Below, in pieces: positions 1 to 8,331 of a DNA stretch of 52,370 nt. The position numbers were made by a program, and so were the translations under genes. Position 1 is the stretch's first letter. Each line of letters begins with the position of its first letter. Origin of the DNA: an uncultured Bulleidia sp. GTDB lineage: Bacteria; Bacillota_I; Bacilli_A; Erysipelotrichales; Erysipelotrichaceae. Below the pieces are notes generated by a model. It had not been told where the DNA came from, did no database searches, and saw only the letters and a program-made list of their open reading frames with translations. The stretch covers positions 1 through 52,370 of the forward strand of contig CAKVBD010000015.1 in the NCBI GenBank assembly GCA_934725105.1. Reading direction: 5' to 3'.

Positions 1-241
1 ATTCTACTTGATAATTATCTGGAATATAATGATTTCGATCGACCAAAATAAGATTCCATTCACCCGAAGTGTCTGCACAGGACTTTTCTGACTGCAAAAT
101 GTTCGGTAATGTTAATTCTCCAACCTGCACATCGATTTTTATTGTTCTCCACATTACAACGGTAATTATGATAGTCATTAAAAGAATGAATACTCGTAAA
201 ATATTCTTTCTTCTGCGATTGCTGTGTCTTCTTTTGTTCAT
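1..241 (-). CDS. VanY-like D-alanyl-D-alanine carboxypeptidase, N-terminal part (runs off the window)
   Basis: Reading leftward from an ATG at 241, the first 80 codons give a basic N-terminus (MNKRRHSNRRRKN), one hydrophobic segment at about residues 14-31 that looks like an uncleaved membrane anchor, and then an extracytoplasmic part. That part contains WNLILVDRNHYIPDNY, the typical opening of the VanY D,D-carboxypeptidase domain. Family members trim the terminal D-Ala from peptidoglycan stem peptides outside the membrane. The start is supported by GGGAG six bases upstream. An earlier ATG at about 256 is in another frame and stops after seven codons. The zinc-binding residues lie beyond the window, so activity cannot be judged. 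Confidence 0.7.
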   Translation of the reverse strand, partial: MNKRRHSNRRRKNILRVFILLMTIIITVVMWRTIKIDVQVGELTLPNILQSEKSCADTSGEWNLILVDRNHYIPDNYQVE

Positions 242-313
242 TTTTTCTCCCACACTTTCATTATCAAAATATTTCTACTTTTAATATAATTAACAGCCAA
301 AACGACAAAAAAG

Positions 314-661
314 TTAGTATCTAAACTTATTCATCAATACATAATCACATATCTTCGCTACATCTTCATCATGCATAACAATAATAATTGTTTTTCCAAG
401 AGACTTTAATTCTTGAAACAAGTTCATAATCAATTTCCCACTCTTTTCATCTAAAGCACCCGTTGGTTCATCTGCTAATATTACAGAAGTATTACTGATA
501 AGTGCTCTAGCAATTGCTATTCTTTGTTTTTCACCACCTGAAAGATTTTGTATCTTTTGATTCTTTACATAAGGTATTTCAAGAATTTCCAATAAAGTTT
601 CTGCTTTTTTTATTGTCTTTTGATTGACATTTCTATATTTATGAGTAGAGTCGAAAACACC
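314..661 (-). pseudogene. 5'-truncated MacB/LolD-type ABC transporter ATPase fragment
   Basis: The reading frame encodes the C-terminal half of a MacB-like ABC ATPase: the signature LSGGEKQRIAIARAL, Walker B VILADEPTGALD and the switch histidine in VMHDEDV. The frame is open only back to a TAA at 662-664. It therefore lacks the Walker A and Q-loop, which should lie about 100 residues upstream. No candidate permease lies next to it. The only near-cognate start is TTG at 592, which would give 92 residues that cannot bind ATP. It is best read as a remnant of an exporter operon, though a sequence error at the upstream break cannot be excluded. Confidence 0.75.
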
Positions 662-790
662 TTATTCCTACTATTTTTATATCATAAAATACACCACTGA
701 TTTATTTACATTTCATTAAGATTCATTTAACTAATTTCAAAAAAAAAGCCATCACATAAATGCATCACGTAATGACTAATATATCTTAAA

Positions 791-1447
791 TTAATGCTGT
801 CTTCCTTTTTTTCTACCTTTGAAGTTTGTACGATTTTCCTTAGGTGTCTTCACTTCTTTCAGGTTTTCTTTCTGTTCGCTCTTTAAAGAAGTAAATCCAA
901 ACTTGCCAAGTTTCTTGCCTAAGGCAAAGTATTCCCCATGACTATAAGCAACTAAATCCGCTTTATGCAGATCCAGTCTTCCATTTTCATCTAATAAAGA
1001 TTCATCAATATCTGTACTGACAACTTCTGCGATAAACATATCATGACTGCCAAGTTCTAAGATTTGTTTTACTTTACACTCAAGACACACAGGACTCTCT
1101 TTAATACAAGGTGCTTTAACAAGCTTTGCATCTTCTTCTGTGATATGCAGCTGACCAGGAAGATTAAACTTATCTACCTTAGCTCCACTATAGATACCAC
1201 AATAATCTGTCGCTCTTACCATGGCACGATTTGTTAAACACATGACAAATTCACCACTCTTTTCAATAATGTCATGAGAATAACGATTCTTACGAATGGA
1301 TACAGATACCATAACAGGATCGGAACAGATTGTTCCAGCCCAGGCAGCTGTCATCGCATTTGCTTTTCCATTTTCATCTCTACATGTAATCAATACTGCA
1401 GGTACTGGATTTAACATGTTACTTGGTTTCCAATATTGTCTACTCAT
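791..1447 (-). CDS. Flavin reductase family protein (FMN-binding split barrel)
   Basis: A 218-residue protein of the flavin-reductase-like, FMN-binding split-barrel family, which uses FMN to move electrons from NAD(P)H or to carry flavin. Typical features are an N-terminal stretch ending in NPVPAVLITCRD, then NAMTAAWAGTICSDPVMVSVSIRKNRYSHDII, the region that cradles the FMN phosphate, and CLTN with the following Asp-rich loop. The last 20 or so residues are a basic tail (KGRKKGRQH) beyond the usual fold, of unknown purpose. The gene is divergent from the MATE exporter, with about 114 bases between them. The physiological electron acceptor cannot be told from sequence. Confidence 0.85.
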   Translation of the reverse strand: MSRQYWKPSNMLNPVPAVLITCRDENGKANAMTAAWAGTICSDPVMVSVSIRKNRYSHDIIEKSGEFVMCLTNRAMVRATDYCGIYSGAKVDKFNLPGQLHITEEDAKLVKAPCIKESPVCLECKVKQILELGSHDMFIAEVVSTDIDESLLDENGRLDLHKADLVAYSHGEYFALGKKLGKFGFTSLKSEQKENLKEVKTPKENRTNFKGRKKGRQH

Positions 1448-1561
1448 ATATGTATTTCCTTTTTTATCTCACCTATTTTAGCATATCCGCCCTTATTTCC
1501 ATATTATGGAAAATTGTTTCGTTCATTCCGTTCTATAATAGTTAAGAATCGAGGGGAAAAT

Positions 1562-2902
1562 ATGAATAAAATGGATTTAATCAAAGAAACGCTCTCCACT
1601 GCCTGGCCAGCAGTACTCGAAAGCTTTTTTATTTCTTTGGCTGGTATGATTGATACGATGATGGTAGCTACACTAGGTACGTATGCCGTCAGTGCAGTTG
1701 GTTTAACAATACAGCCAAAATTCATCACACTTTGCTTCTTTTTTTCTATCAACGTTGCGGTCAGTGCACTCGTTGCTAGAAGAAGAGGACAAAACAATCA
1801 AAGAAATGCAAATGAAGTACTTGTGACTGCCTTTGCAATATCTTTAATTCTCTGTGTGATCTTAACAACACTTTCACTCATCTTCGCAAGTGATGTCATT
1901 CGCTTTGCGGGATCTGCTGCTGATACACATGATGCGGCAGTAACGTATTTCTGTGTGATCCAGGGTGGCATGATCTTCAATGTCATTTCGATGGTCATTA
2001 ATGCTGCACAAAGAGGAAGTGGCAATACAAAGATTGCGATGACCACAAACATTGCTTCTTCTATCGTAAATATTATATTCAACTATTTATTGATTGGTGG
2101 TAACTTTGGATTTCCTAAACTTGGATTATTCGGTGCTGCATTCGCTACGGTGCTAGGTACTGTTGTCGCATCTATTCTTTCCATCCGTTCTTTATTCAAG
2201 AAAGAAAGCTATGTATCTATTCCTTATATCTTAAAAGAAAAGATTTATCCTGTATCTACAACATTATCCGCAATTACAAAGCTTGGCAGTAATATGCTGG
2301 CAGAAAATATCGCAATGCGTGTCGGCTTTCTTGTAACTTCTTTACTAGCAGCGCGTCTTGGCACAGATGCCTTTGCGGCACACAATGTTGGTATGAACTT
2401 CTTAACACTGGCATTTTCGTTTGGTGATGGTATGCAGGTAGCTGCAGTTGCCTTGATTGGTCGCTCTTTAGGTGAAAAGAATCCGGAAAAGGCAAAAGCG
2501 TATGGAAATACATGTCAGTTGATTGGATTTCTCATTTCACTCATTCTAGCTGTTATCTTATTCTTCTTTGGAAGAGAACTGTTTGGTCTATTCTTTACAC
2601 AGGAAGATATCTTAAATGATGGTGTACTCATTTCAAGATTCATTATGGTCATTGTACTATTCCAGATTTCTCAGATCATCTTTGGTGGATGTCTGAGAGG
2701 TGCAGGAGATGTTAAATATACACTTGTTGCTTCCTTAATCTCTGTTACTTTGATTCGTTCCATTGTGACATATGTTCTTGTATCCCTCATCCCATTAGGT
2801 CTTGTTGGTATCTGGATTGGCGTATTATCTGATCAGTTATCTAGATTCATTCTTCTTGGAATACGTTTCAAAAAAGGACAGTGGGTACAATATCAAATCT
2901 AA
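1562..2902 (+). CDS. MATE family multidrug/cation efflux transporter
   Basis: A 446-residue polytopic membrane protein of the MatE family, which exports drugs or metabolites in exchange for Na+ or H+. It has the usual twelve hydrophobic segments in two related halves. The first begins LSTAWPAVLESFFISLAGMIDTMMV and the second near NMLAENIAMRVGFLVTSLLA; the family motif region around GSGNTKIAM and its repeat GAGDVKYTL are both present. The start at 1562 is chosen because GAGGGG lies six bases upstream. An in-frame ATG 126 bases earlier has no such site and would add non-family sequence. A TATAAT at 1534-1539 is a likely -10 element. The substrate is unknown. Confidence 0.9.
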   Translation: MNKMDLIKETLSTAWPAVLESFFISLAGMIDTMMVATLGTYAVSAVGLTIQPKFITLCFFFSINVAVSALVARRRGQNNQRNANEVLVTAFAISLILCVILTTLSLIFASDVIRFAGSAADTHDAAVTYFCVIQGGMIFNVISMVINAAQRGSGNTKIAMTTNIASSIVNIIFNYLLIGGNFGFPKLGLFGAAFATVLGTVVASILSIRSLFKKESYVSIPYILKEKIYPVSTTLSAITKLGSNMLAENIAMRVGFLVTSLLAARLGTDAFAAHNVGMNFLTLAFSFGDGMQVAAVALIGRSLGEKNPEKAKAYGNTCQLIGFLISLILAVILFFFGRELFGLFFTQEDILNDGVLISRFIMVIVLFQISQIIFGGCLRGAGDVKYTLVASLISVTLIRSIVTYVLVSLIPLGLVGIWIGVLSDQLSRFILLGIRFKKGQWVQYQI

Positions 2903-2930
2903 AAAAGATTGCAAACTAGCAATCTTTTTT
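2901..2930. terminator. Bidirectional intrinsic terminator
   Basis: A perfect 12-base inverted repeat (2901-2912 and 2919-2930) with a six-base loop and T-runs on both strands. It sits between the convergent MATE and exonuclease genes and overlaps the last bases of the MATE stop codon. Confidence 0.85.
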
Positions 2931-2932
2931 CT

Positions 2933-3481
2933 TTATTTCTTTTGAATATCTTCTAAGATTGCCTGACAAATCAGACAATCCTTTTCTGCGCGGTGTGCAC
3001 CCTGGATATTAATGCCAAGATGTTCAGCCACTGCAGTTTGCTTATGAGACGATAATGATGGATACACTCTTCTCGTTAATACAAGTACATCCAGATAGTC
3101 ATTGCTTAGGATTTCGTTTGTACATACTTTTAAGTTGTCATACAGAAAGTTCAAGTCAAAGTTGATGTTGTATCCAACGATAACTTCATTCTTTACAAAT
3201 GCATAGAAATCATGAATACATTCCGAAATATCTGGTGCATTCTTTACCATTTCATTTGTGATACCTGTTAAACCTGTAATAAAGTTAGAAATACTCTCAT
3301 TTGGATGTACGAGTGTATTATAAGAATCTATTAATACATTCTGTTCATACTTCAATGCTGAAATTTCAATAATTTCATTACTTTTTGGATCCAATCCCGT
3401 TGTTTCAATATCCACAACAACATATTTATCTGGAAGGCATTTCACTGCACAACCTTTACCAATTCTTTTCACTTTTGCCAT
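2933..3481 (-). CDS. DnaQ/PolC-like DEDDh 3'-5' exonuclease
   Basis: A 182-residue stand-alone 3'-5' exonuclease of the DEDDh superfamily, the fold of the proofreading domain of DNA polymerases. Exo I is VVDIETTG (Asp24 and Glu26), Exo II is GYNINFDLNFL with its Asp, and Exo III is HRAEKD near the C-terminus, supplying the catalytic His and last Asp. All four metal-binding acids and the His are present, so activity is likely. There is no polymerase or helicase domain. Such short forms may act in DNA repair or RNA turnover. It lies just downstream of feoAB (stop to start 7 bases), so it may be read through from that gene. Confidence 0.88.
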   Translation of the reverse strand: MAKVKRIGKGCAVKCLPDKYVVVDIETTGLDPKSNEIIEISALKYEQNVLIDSYNTLVHPNESISNFITGLTGITNEMVKNAPDISECIHDFYAFVKNEVIVGYNINFDLNFLYDNLKVCTNEILSNDYLDVLVLTRRVYPSLSSHKQTAVAEHLGINIQGAHRAEKDCLICQAILEDIQKK

Positions 3482-3488
3482 GGAACAA

Positions 3489-5831
3489 TTATATCAGCAA
3501 ACTTCCAAGAACATGAACAATAAATGCAACACCCCATGCCAGTACACATTGCCATGCTACAACACCAATTGCATATTTACTGCCAAGCTCTCGTTTGATA
3601 GAAGCAATTGCGGCAATACATGGTGTATATAACAGACAGAACACAAGCAGACACACAACAGAAAGAACAGGCAAAGAAGCTGTAAATCCAGCTGGATATA
3701 ATACCTGTAAAGTAGAAACAACACTTTCCTTTGCCATCACACCACAAATCAAAGACGTTACAATACGCCAGTCATTCAATCCAAGAGGTGTAAAAATAAA
3801 TGCAATCCGAGAAGAAATCAATGCTAGAATACTTTGACTAGAATCCTGTACAAGATCAAAATGCAGATTGAAACTCTGTAAGAACCATACAACAACGGTT
3901 GCGACAAAGATCACAGTAAATGCCTTCTGGATAAAGTCTTTTGCTTTTTCCCATAACAGCTGCATCACATTTTTTGCACTCGGCAAACGATAGTTAGGAA
4001 GTTCCATCACAAATGGAACTGCTTCCCCAGGAAATAAATATTTCTTAAAGAAAAACGCAACAAGAATACCAATGAAAATGCCACCAAAATACAACGCAGC
4101 CATCACTAAACCAGCAAAACGCGGAAAGAACGCATTCGCAAAGAATGCATAGATTGGCAGTTTTGCACTGCATGACATAAATGGTGTCAATAAAATCGTC
4201 ATCTTTCTATCACGTGCAGATGGCAAAGTTCTCGTTGACATGACCGCAGGTACCGTACAGCCAAATCCAATCAGCATTGGAACAATACTTCTGCCAGATA
4301 GTCCAATCTTTCTTAACAGCTTGTCCATAAAGAACGCAACACGTGCAATATACCCGCTATCTTCCATTAAAGAAAGGAAGAAGAACAGCGTCACAATGAT
4401 TGGAAGAAACGACAATACAGAACCAACACCCGCAAAGATACCATTCACAATCAAGCTCTGTAGTGCTTCATTCACCTGCATCTGCTGCATCCATCCACTC
4501 ACACTGTTAGAAAGTACATCAATACCTGCTTCCAATATATTCTGTAAAAATGCACCAATCACATTGAATGTTAAATAGAATACACAAAGCATAATACCAA
4601 TAAAGCAAGGCAATGCTGTATATTTTCCAGTTAAAATACGGTCAATATTTTCACTGCGTACTCTTTCTTTGCTTTCTTTTGGTTTTACAACCGTTAGATC
4701 ACAAACTTTTTCAATGAATGAAAAACGCATATCTGCCATCGCTGCACTACGATCCAAACCAGATTCTTTTTCCATCTGTACAACGATATGTTCAATCATT
4801 TCTTTTTCATTCTGTTCCAGTTTCAACTGATCAATGATCAATGTATCTCCTTCAATGACTTTGCTTGCGGCAAAACGCAGAGGAATATCTGCAGCCTTGG
4901 CATGATCTTCAATCAGATAACAGATAGAATGAATACAGCGATGCACTGCACCACCTCTTTCATTCTCATCACAATAGTCTATTTGTTCTGGTCTTTCCTG
5001 ATATTTTGCAATATGAATCGCATGACGAACAAGTTCGTCAACGCCCTCATTCTTTGCGGCAGAAATCGGTACAACTGGAACACCTAATAACTGTTCCATC
5101 TGGTTCACATCAATAAAACCATGGTTGTTTGTCACTTCATCCATCATATTTAGCGCAACGACCATTGGTGTATTCATTTCCAGCAGCTGCATCGTTAAAT
5201 ACAGATTTCTTTCAATATTTGTCGCATCAATAATATTAATGATTGCTTTTGGCTTTTCATTCAATACAAAATTACGACTCACAATTTCTTCACTGCTATA
5301 CGGAGACATCGAATAAATACCAGGTAAATCAGTGACTCTAGTATTTTCATACCCTTTGATTGCTCCATCTTTTCGATCTACAGTAACGCCAGGAAAGTTA
5401 CCAACATGTTGATTCGAACCTGTCAATTGATTAAACAATGTTGTTTTACCACAGTTCTGATTGCCGACAAGTGCATACGTTAAACAAACATCATCTGCTA
5501 ATGGATGTTCATCTTTCTTGATGTGATACTTTCCATTTTCACCAAGACCTGGATGCGCTGTTCTTTTCATCTTCTTGATTTTTTGCTTGTTTTTATCAAC
5601 AGCTTCTATATCCGATATTTCTATTTTTTCAGCTTCAGATAAACGAAGAGATAGTTCATACCCATGGATCTTGATTTCCATAGGATCTCCCATTGGAGCG
5701 AACTTTACGACTGATACGACTACACCAGGAACCATTCCCATATCCAGGAAATGTTGTCTCAATGCACCTTCACCACCAACACTTTGAATCGTTCCACTCT
5801 GTCCAACTTTTAAATCTTTTAATGTCATCAT
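3489..5831 (-). CDS. feoB: FeoA-FeoB fusion ferrous iron transporter
   Basis: A 780-residue protein that imports Fe2+ across the cytoplasmic membrane. Residues 1-75 are a FeoA (SH3-like) domain that is a separate small protein in many bacteria. A linker follows, then the FeoB G domain: G1 at about 123-130 (GNQNCGKT), G3 DLPGIYSM and G4 NMMDE. A helical spacer precedes the membrane domain, with two Gate-type segments, including MLIGFGCTVPAVMSTRTLP with the conserved Cys in the putative pore, and a second CGVMAKE(S). The second ATG, one codon in, could also be the start. Expression is probably iron-controlled, given the dyad in its promoter (5866-5881). Confidence 0.95.
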   Translation of the reverse strand: MMTLKDLKVGQSGTIQSVGGEGALRQHFLDMGMVPGVVVSVVKFAPMGDPMEIKIHGYELSLRLSEAEKIEISDIEAVDKNKQKIKKMKRTAHPGLGENGKYHIKKDEHPLADDVCLTYALVGNQNCGKTTLFNQLTGSNQHVGNFPGVTVDRKDGAIKGYENTRVTDLPGIYSMSPYSSEEIVSRNFVLNEKPKAIINIIDATNIERNLYLTMQLLEMNTPMVVALNMMDEVTNNHGFIDVNQMEQLLGVPVVPISAAKNEGVDELVRHAIHIAKYQERPEQIDYCDENERGGAVHRCIHSICYLIEDHAKAADIPLRFAASKVIEGDTLIIDQLKLEQNEKEMIEHIVVQMEKESGLDRSAAMADMRFSFIEKVCDLTVVKPKESKERVRSENIDRILTGKYTALPCFIGIMLCVFYLTFNVIGAFLQNILEAGIDVLSNSVSGWMQQMQVNEALQSLIVNGIFAGVGSVLSFLPIIVTLFFFLSLMEDSGYIARVAFFMDKLLRKIGLSGRSIVPMLIGFGCTVPAVMSTRTLPSARDRKMTILLTPFMSCSAKLPIYAFFANAFFPRFAGLVMAALYFGGIFIGILVAFFFKKYLFPGEAVPFVMELPNYRLPSAKNVMQLLWEKAKDFIQKAFTVIFVATVVVWFLQSFNLHFDLVQDSSQSILALISSRIAFIFTPLGLNDWRIVTSLICGVMAKESVVSTLQVLYPAGFTASLPVLSVVCLLVFCLLYTPCIAAIASIKRELGSKYAIGVVAWQCVLAWGVAFIVHVLGSLLI

Positions 5832-5865
5832 ACATTCTTACTCCATTCGTTTACTATGATATACC

Positions 5866-5881
5866 ACCTAACAAAGTTAGT
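5866..5881 (-). promoter_or_regulatory. Putative DtxR/IdeR-type operator in the feoAB promoter
   Basis: The segment is a near-palindrome with arms CTAAC and GTTAG around AAA, and partial symmetry beyond. On the minus strand it falls between CTGACT (-35-like) and TATCAT (-10-like), which are 17 bases apart. A dyad made of TTAGG/CCTAA-like halves in front of an iron uptake gene resembles sites for DtxR-family iron repressors. The assignment is inference. Confidence 0.45.
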
Positions 5882-5915
5882 CAGTAGAAACAAACTAAAA
5901 ATTCATGAAATTTAA

Positions 5916-5937
5916 AAGATCCCCAAATGGGGATCTT
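5916..5937 (-). terminator. Intrinsic terminator of the GH4 gene
   Basis: A nine-base perfect stem (AAGATCCCC with GGGGATCTT) and four-base loop lie just beyond the stop of the 6-phospho-beta-glucosidase gene. On the minus strand they are followed by a short run of T. Confidence 0.75.
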
Positions 5938-5949
5938 ATTATGGGTTTC

Positions 5950-7347
5950 TTAGAGTCCTGCTTCGCAAAGCTTTCTAGCTGTTTCGTCTTGTACAGTTAC
6001 ACCCTTTGCTTCTAGTTCAGCAATCTTTTCAGCAAATTGTGGTAAGTACTTCTTATGTGCAACGAGCATTTCATCTAATAATGCCTGTGCACACTTGCCA
6101 TGCTTTACAAGTGGGTTGATCTGGAATGCTTCTAAAGCCTTGTTATAGTTACCAGTTAAAGCAGCTTCAATGATTGTTTCTTCCATAGCCTTCATTAACT
6201 GAACCATACCTCTTACTGCTGGTTCAAAATGGCCAAATGCAAGAGGTTCTGCACCATGTCTAGTAATTCTTGCGGATACTTCAACAATTGCATCATCTTC
6301 AAGATCAGGTACTGCACCCTTGTTTTCACAAGATACAACCATAACTTTACCAGAGTTGTTATAGATCGCATTGATTGTTTCACAAGCTGCATCACTGTAG
6401 TATTTACCACCACGTTTTCCAAGAAGTTCAGGCATTTCATGTAAAGCTGGATCCTTGTAGAGTTCAAATAACTGACTTTCTACTTCCTTGACACTTTCAG
6501 CTCTTGTTTCATGTTTAGCGAAATCTTCTAATTCCTTCTTCATCATTTCATCTGTCAGATAGTAGTAACGATGGTATCCACATGGCAGACAATCCATAGC
6601 GAGCAACTGATCTAACAAGAACTTTTCGTTCTGAATATTCTGCATGTTACTCTTATCATCTTCCATCATCTTGTATGCAATTTCATGTGTCAGATTTTCA
6701 CCTGTCTTAGCATCAAATACTTTATGGAAATGGAAATGATTCAATCCAGCAAATTCAAAGTTCAATTCATCTTCTGCCTTACCAAGCATCTTTGGTTCCT
6801 GCATCATGATATTTACTGGAACATTACATAGACCAATACATCTCTTCCATCCACACTGACGGATAACTGTTTCTGTAATCATACCAGATGGGTTTGTGAA
6901 GTTAATGAGCCATGCATTTGGACATAGTTCCTTCATATCTTCAACAATTGCCTTGATCACTGGAGCTGTTCTCAATAGTTTGAACATACCACCAGCACCA
7001 TTTGTTTCCTGGCCTAAGAAGCCATGAGATAGTGGAATTCTTTCATCCTTGATACGTGCATTTAATAAGCCAACACGGAACTGTGTTGTTACGAAGTCTG
7101 CATCCTTTAATGCTTCTCTTCTATCAAGAGTTAAATGTACCTTAACATCATATCCAGATGCATCCCACATTCTCTGTGCCAATGCACCTACGATTTCAAG
7201 TTTTTCTCTTCCATCTTCGATATCAACAAGCCAGATTTCACGAATTGGAAGCGTATTATAACGCTTGATAAATCCCTGCATTAATTCTGGTGTGTAGGAT
7301 GATCCCCCACCAATCGTAACAATTTTTACACCTTTAGTTTCACTCAT
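5950..7347 (-). CDS. GH4 family 6-phospho-beta-glucosidase
   Basis: A 465-residue cytoplasmic enzyme of glycoside hydrolase family 4, which cleaves phosphorylated beta-glucosides, delivered by PTS transport, through an NAD+- and Mn2+-dependent oxidation-elimination route. The N-terminus KIVTIGGGSSYTPEL is the NAD-binding loop. NFTNPSG and the metal-site CNVP follow; CNVP is typical of the beta-type (CelF/LicH) rather than the alpha-type enzymes. A conserved NHFHF lies further on. The start at 7347 has AAAGGAG nine bases upstream; 12 further in-frame codons upstream lack a site. It is divergent from an RpiR regulator. A cre-like site overlaps its leader. No PTS permease lies beside it. Confidence 0.9.
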   Translation of the reverse strand: MSETKGVKIVTIGGGSSYTPELMQGFIKRYNTLPIREIWLVDIEDGREKLEIVGALAQRMWDASGYDVKVHLTLDRREALKDADFVTTQFRVGLLNARIKDERIPLSHGFLGQETNGAGGMFKLLRTAPVIKAIVEDMKELCPNAWLINFTNPSGMITETVIRQCGWKRCIGLCNVPVNIMMQEPKMLGKAEDELNFEFAGLNHFHFHKVFDAKTGENLTHEIAYKMMEDDKSNMQNIQNEKFLLDQLLAMDCLPCGYHRYYYLTDEMMKKELEDFAKHETRAESVKEVESQLFELYKDPALHEMPELLGKRGGKYYSDAACETINAIYNNSGKVMVVSCENKGAVPDLEDDAIVEVSARITRHGAEPLAFGHFEPAVRGMVQLMKAMEETIIEAALTGNYNKALEAFQINPLVKHGKCAQALLDEMLVAHKKYLPQFAEKIAELEAKGVTVQDETARKLCEAGL

Positions 7348-7360
7348 TTTAGTTTTCTCC

Positions 7361-7374
7361 TTTAACCGTTTACA
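7361..7374 (-). promoter_or_regulatory. Putative cre site (CcpA) in the GH4 leader
   Basis: On the minus strand the 14 bases TGTAAACGGTTAAA match the catabolite-response consensus TGWAANCGNTNWCA at 13 of 14 positions. The site abuts the ribosome binding site, downstream of where the promoter must lie. Bound CcpA could there block elongation when preferred sugars are present. Confidence 0.55.
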
Positions 7375-7426
7375 GAATAACATCGATAAAAAAAAAGAAA
7401 ATACATTTTCCTCAAAGTGGCAGTTT

Positions 7427-7480
7427 GTTTCGAAACTTTTATGCTTTTTTTCAATTTATTTCGGAATTTTATTTCGACTT
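7427..7480. promoter_or_regulatory. Three TTTCG-centred boxes, possible RpiR operators
   Basis: The intergenic region has a perfect ten-base palindrome GTTTCGAAAC (7427-7436), the near-palindrome ATTTCGGAAT (7458-7467) and a half-like ATTTCGACTT (7471-7480). They lie between the GH4 gene and the RpiR gene, and the last two flank the regulator's probable promoter. They are plausible binding sites for the adjacent regulator. Confidence 0.4.
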
Positions 7481-7483
7481 TGT

Positions 7484-7489
7484 TATAAT
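7484..7489 (+). promoter_or_regulatory. -10 element giving a probable leaderless RpiR transcript
   Basis: A perfect TATAAT ends six bases before the ATG of the RpiR gene. A transcript starting at the usual distance would begin at the start codon itself. No ribosome binding site is visible upstream of that ATG. The -35 region is weak. Confidence 0.55.
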
Positions 7490-7495
7490 GGATGT

Positions 7496-8320
7496 ATGAC
7501 ATTACAAGAGCAATTAAAAGAAAAAGATAACTTTACAGAAAATGAAAAAATCATCGCTGATTATATCCTTTCCCATAAAGATGATGTACTACAAATGTCC
7601 ATTCAGTCATTGGCATTAAAAACATATACTTCTACAAGTGCAATCATGAGATTATGCACAAGATTAAATCTCGTTGGATTTAAAGACTTCAAGTTCCGCT
7701 TTTCGCAAGAACTTCTCCGTCCAAATACAGACTATAATGACGTAGATCCAAACTTTCCATTTTCTAAAAATGACAGTATTCCAGAAATTTCTCAACAGTT
7801 AAAGAAATTAACGATTCAGACACTTCAGGAAACACAAAAAATGCTTTCAACACAAGACATGAAGAAAGCATGCATTTTGATGAAAAACGCAAAACACGTT
7901 GCATTGTTTGGCGTTGGTGATGCCTATCTAGCAGGTTTGGCATTCCAGGCAAGTATGACACGTGCAGGAACAAACTACATCGTTACACCTGTCTATGGAG
8001 AACAGGGCCATCTCGCAAAAACATTGTATCCAGAAGATTGTGCATTATTGCTTTCCTATTCTGGTTCTTCAGAAAATACAGTAAATAGTGCAAAAACTTT
8101 AAAAAGAAGAAAAGTGCCTACAATCTGCATTACCGCAAACCAAAACAGTGAACTCGCAAAAATTTGTGATATTACATTATTTTTACCAGCTAAAGAAGAT
8201 AGAGGTCATAGAATTGCGGCATTCTTCTCTCGTGCAAGTATGGAATACTATTTAAATGTAATGTATTCCTACCTGTATGTATTAGACTACGATAAACATA
8301 TAAAAGAAACGACTGAGTAA
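7496..8320 (+). CDS. MurR/RpiR family transcriptional regulator (HTH + SIS)
   Basis: A 274-residue regulator. Residues 1-80 are the RpiR helix-turn-helix (FTENEKIIADYILSH, then STSAIMRLCTRLNLVGFKDFK). Residues from about 115 form a sugar isomerase (SIS) domain that binds phosphosugars, with VALFGVGDAYLAG and LLLSYSGSSENTVN as its phosphate-binding loops. It is divergent from the 6-phospho-beta-glucosidase and most likely controls that gene in response to a phospho-beta-glucoside. The start is fixed by the family N-terminus. It lacks a ribosome binding site and lies immediately after a -10 box, so the message may be leaderless. Confidence 0.9.
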   Translation: MTLQEQLKEKDNFTENEKIIADYILSHKDDVLQMSIQSLALKTYTSTSAIMRLCTRLNLVGFKDFKFRFSQELLRPNTDYNDVDPNFPFSKNDSIPEISQQLKKLTIQTLQETQKMLSTQDMKKACILMKNAKHVALFGVGDAYLAGLAFQASMTRAGTNYIVTPVYGEQGHLAKTLYPEDCALLLSYSGSSENTVNSAKTLKRRKVPTICITANQNSELAKICDITLFLPAKEDRGHRIAAFFSRASMEYYLNVMYSYLYVLDYDKHIKETTE

Positions 8321-8327
8321 TCGTTTC
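8306..8327 (+). terminator. Intrinsic terminator after the RpiR gene
   Basis: The stem GAAACGA/TCGTTTC (8306-8312 and 8321-8327) with an eight-base loop is followed by TTTTT on the plus strand. The stop codon of the regulator lies in the loop. Confidence 0.65.
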
Positions 8328-8331
8328 TTTT

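Noticed and set aside
69..284. A 71-codon ORF on the plus strand at the left edge
   Set aside because: It is the antisense shadow of the VanY-like gene start, which has a ribosome binding site and a family match.
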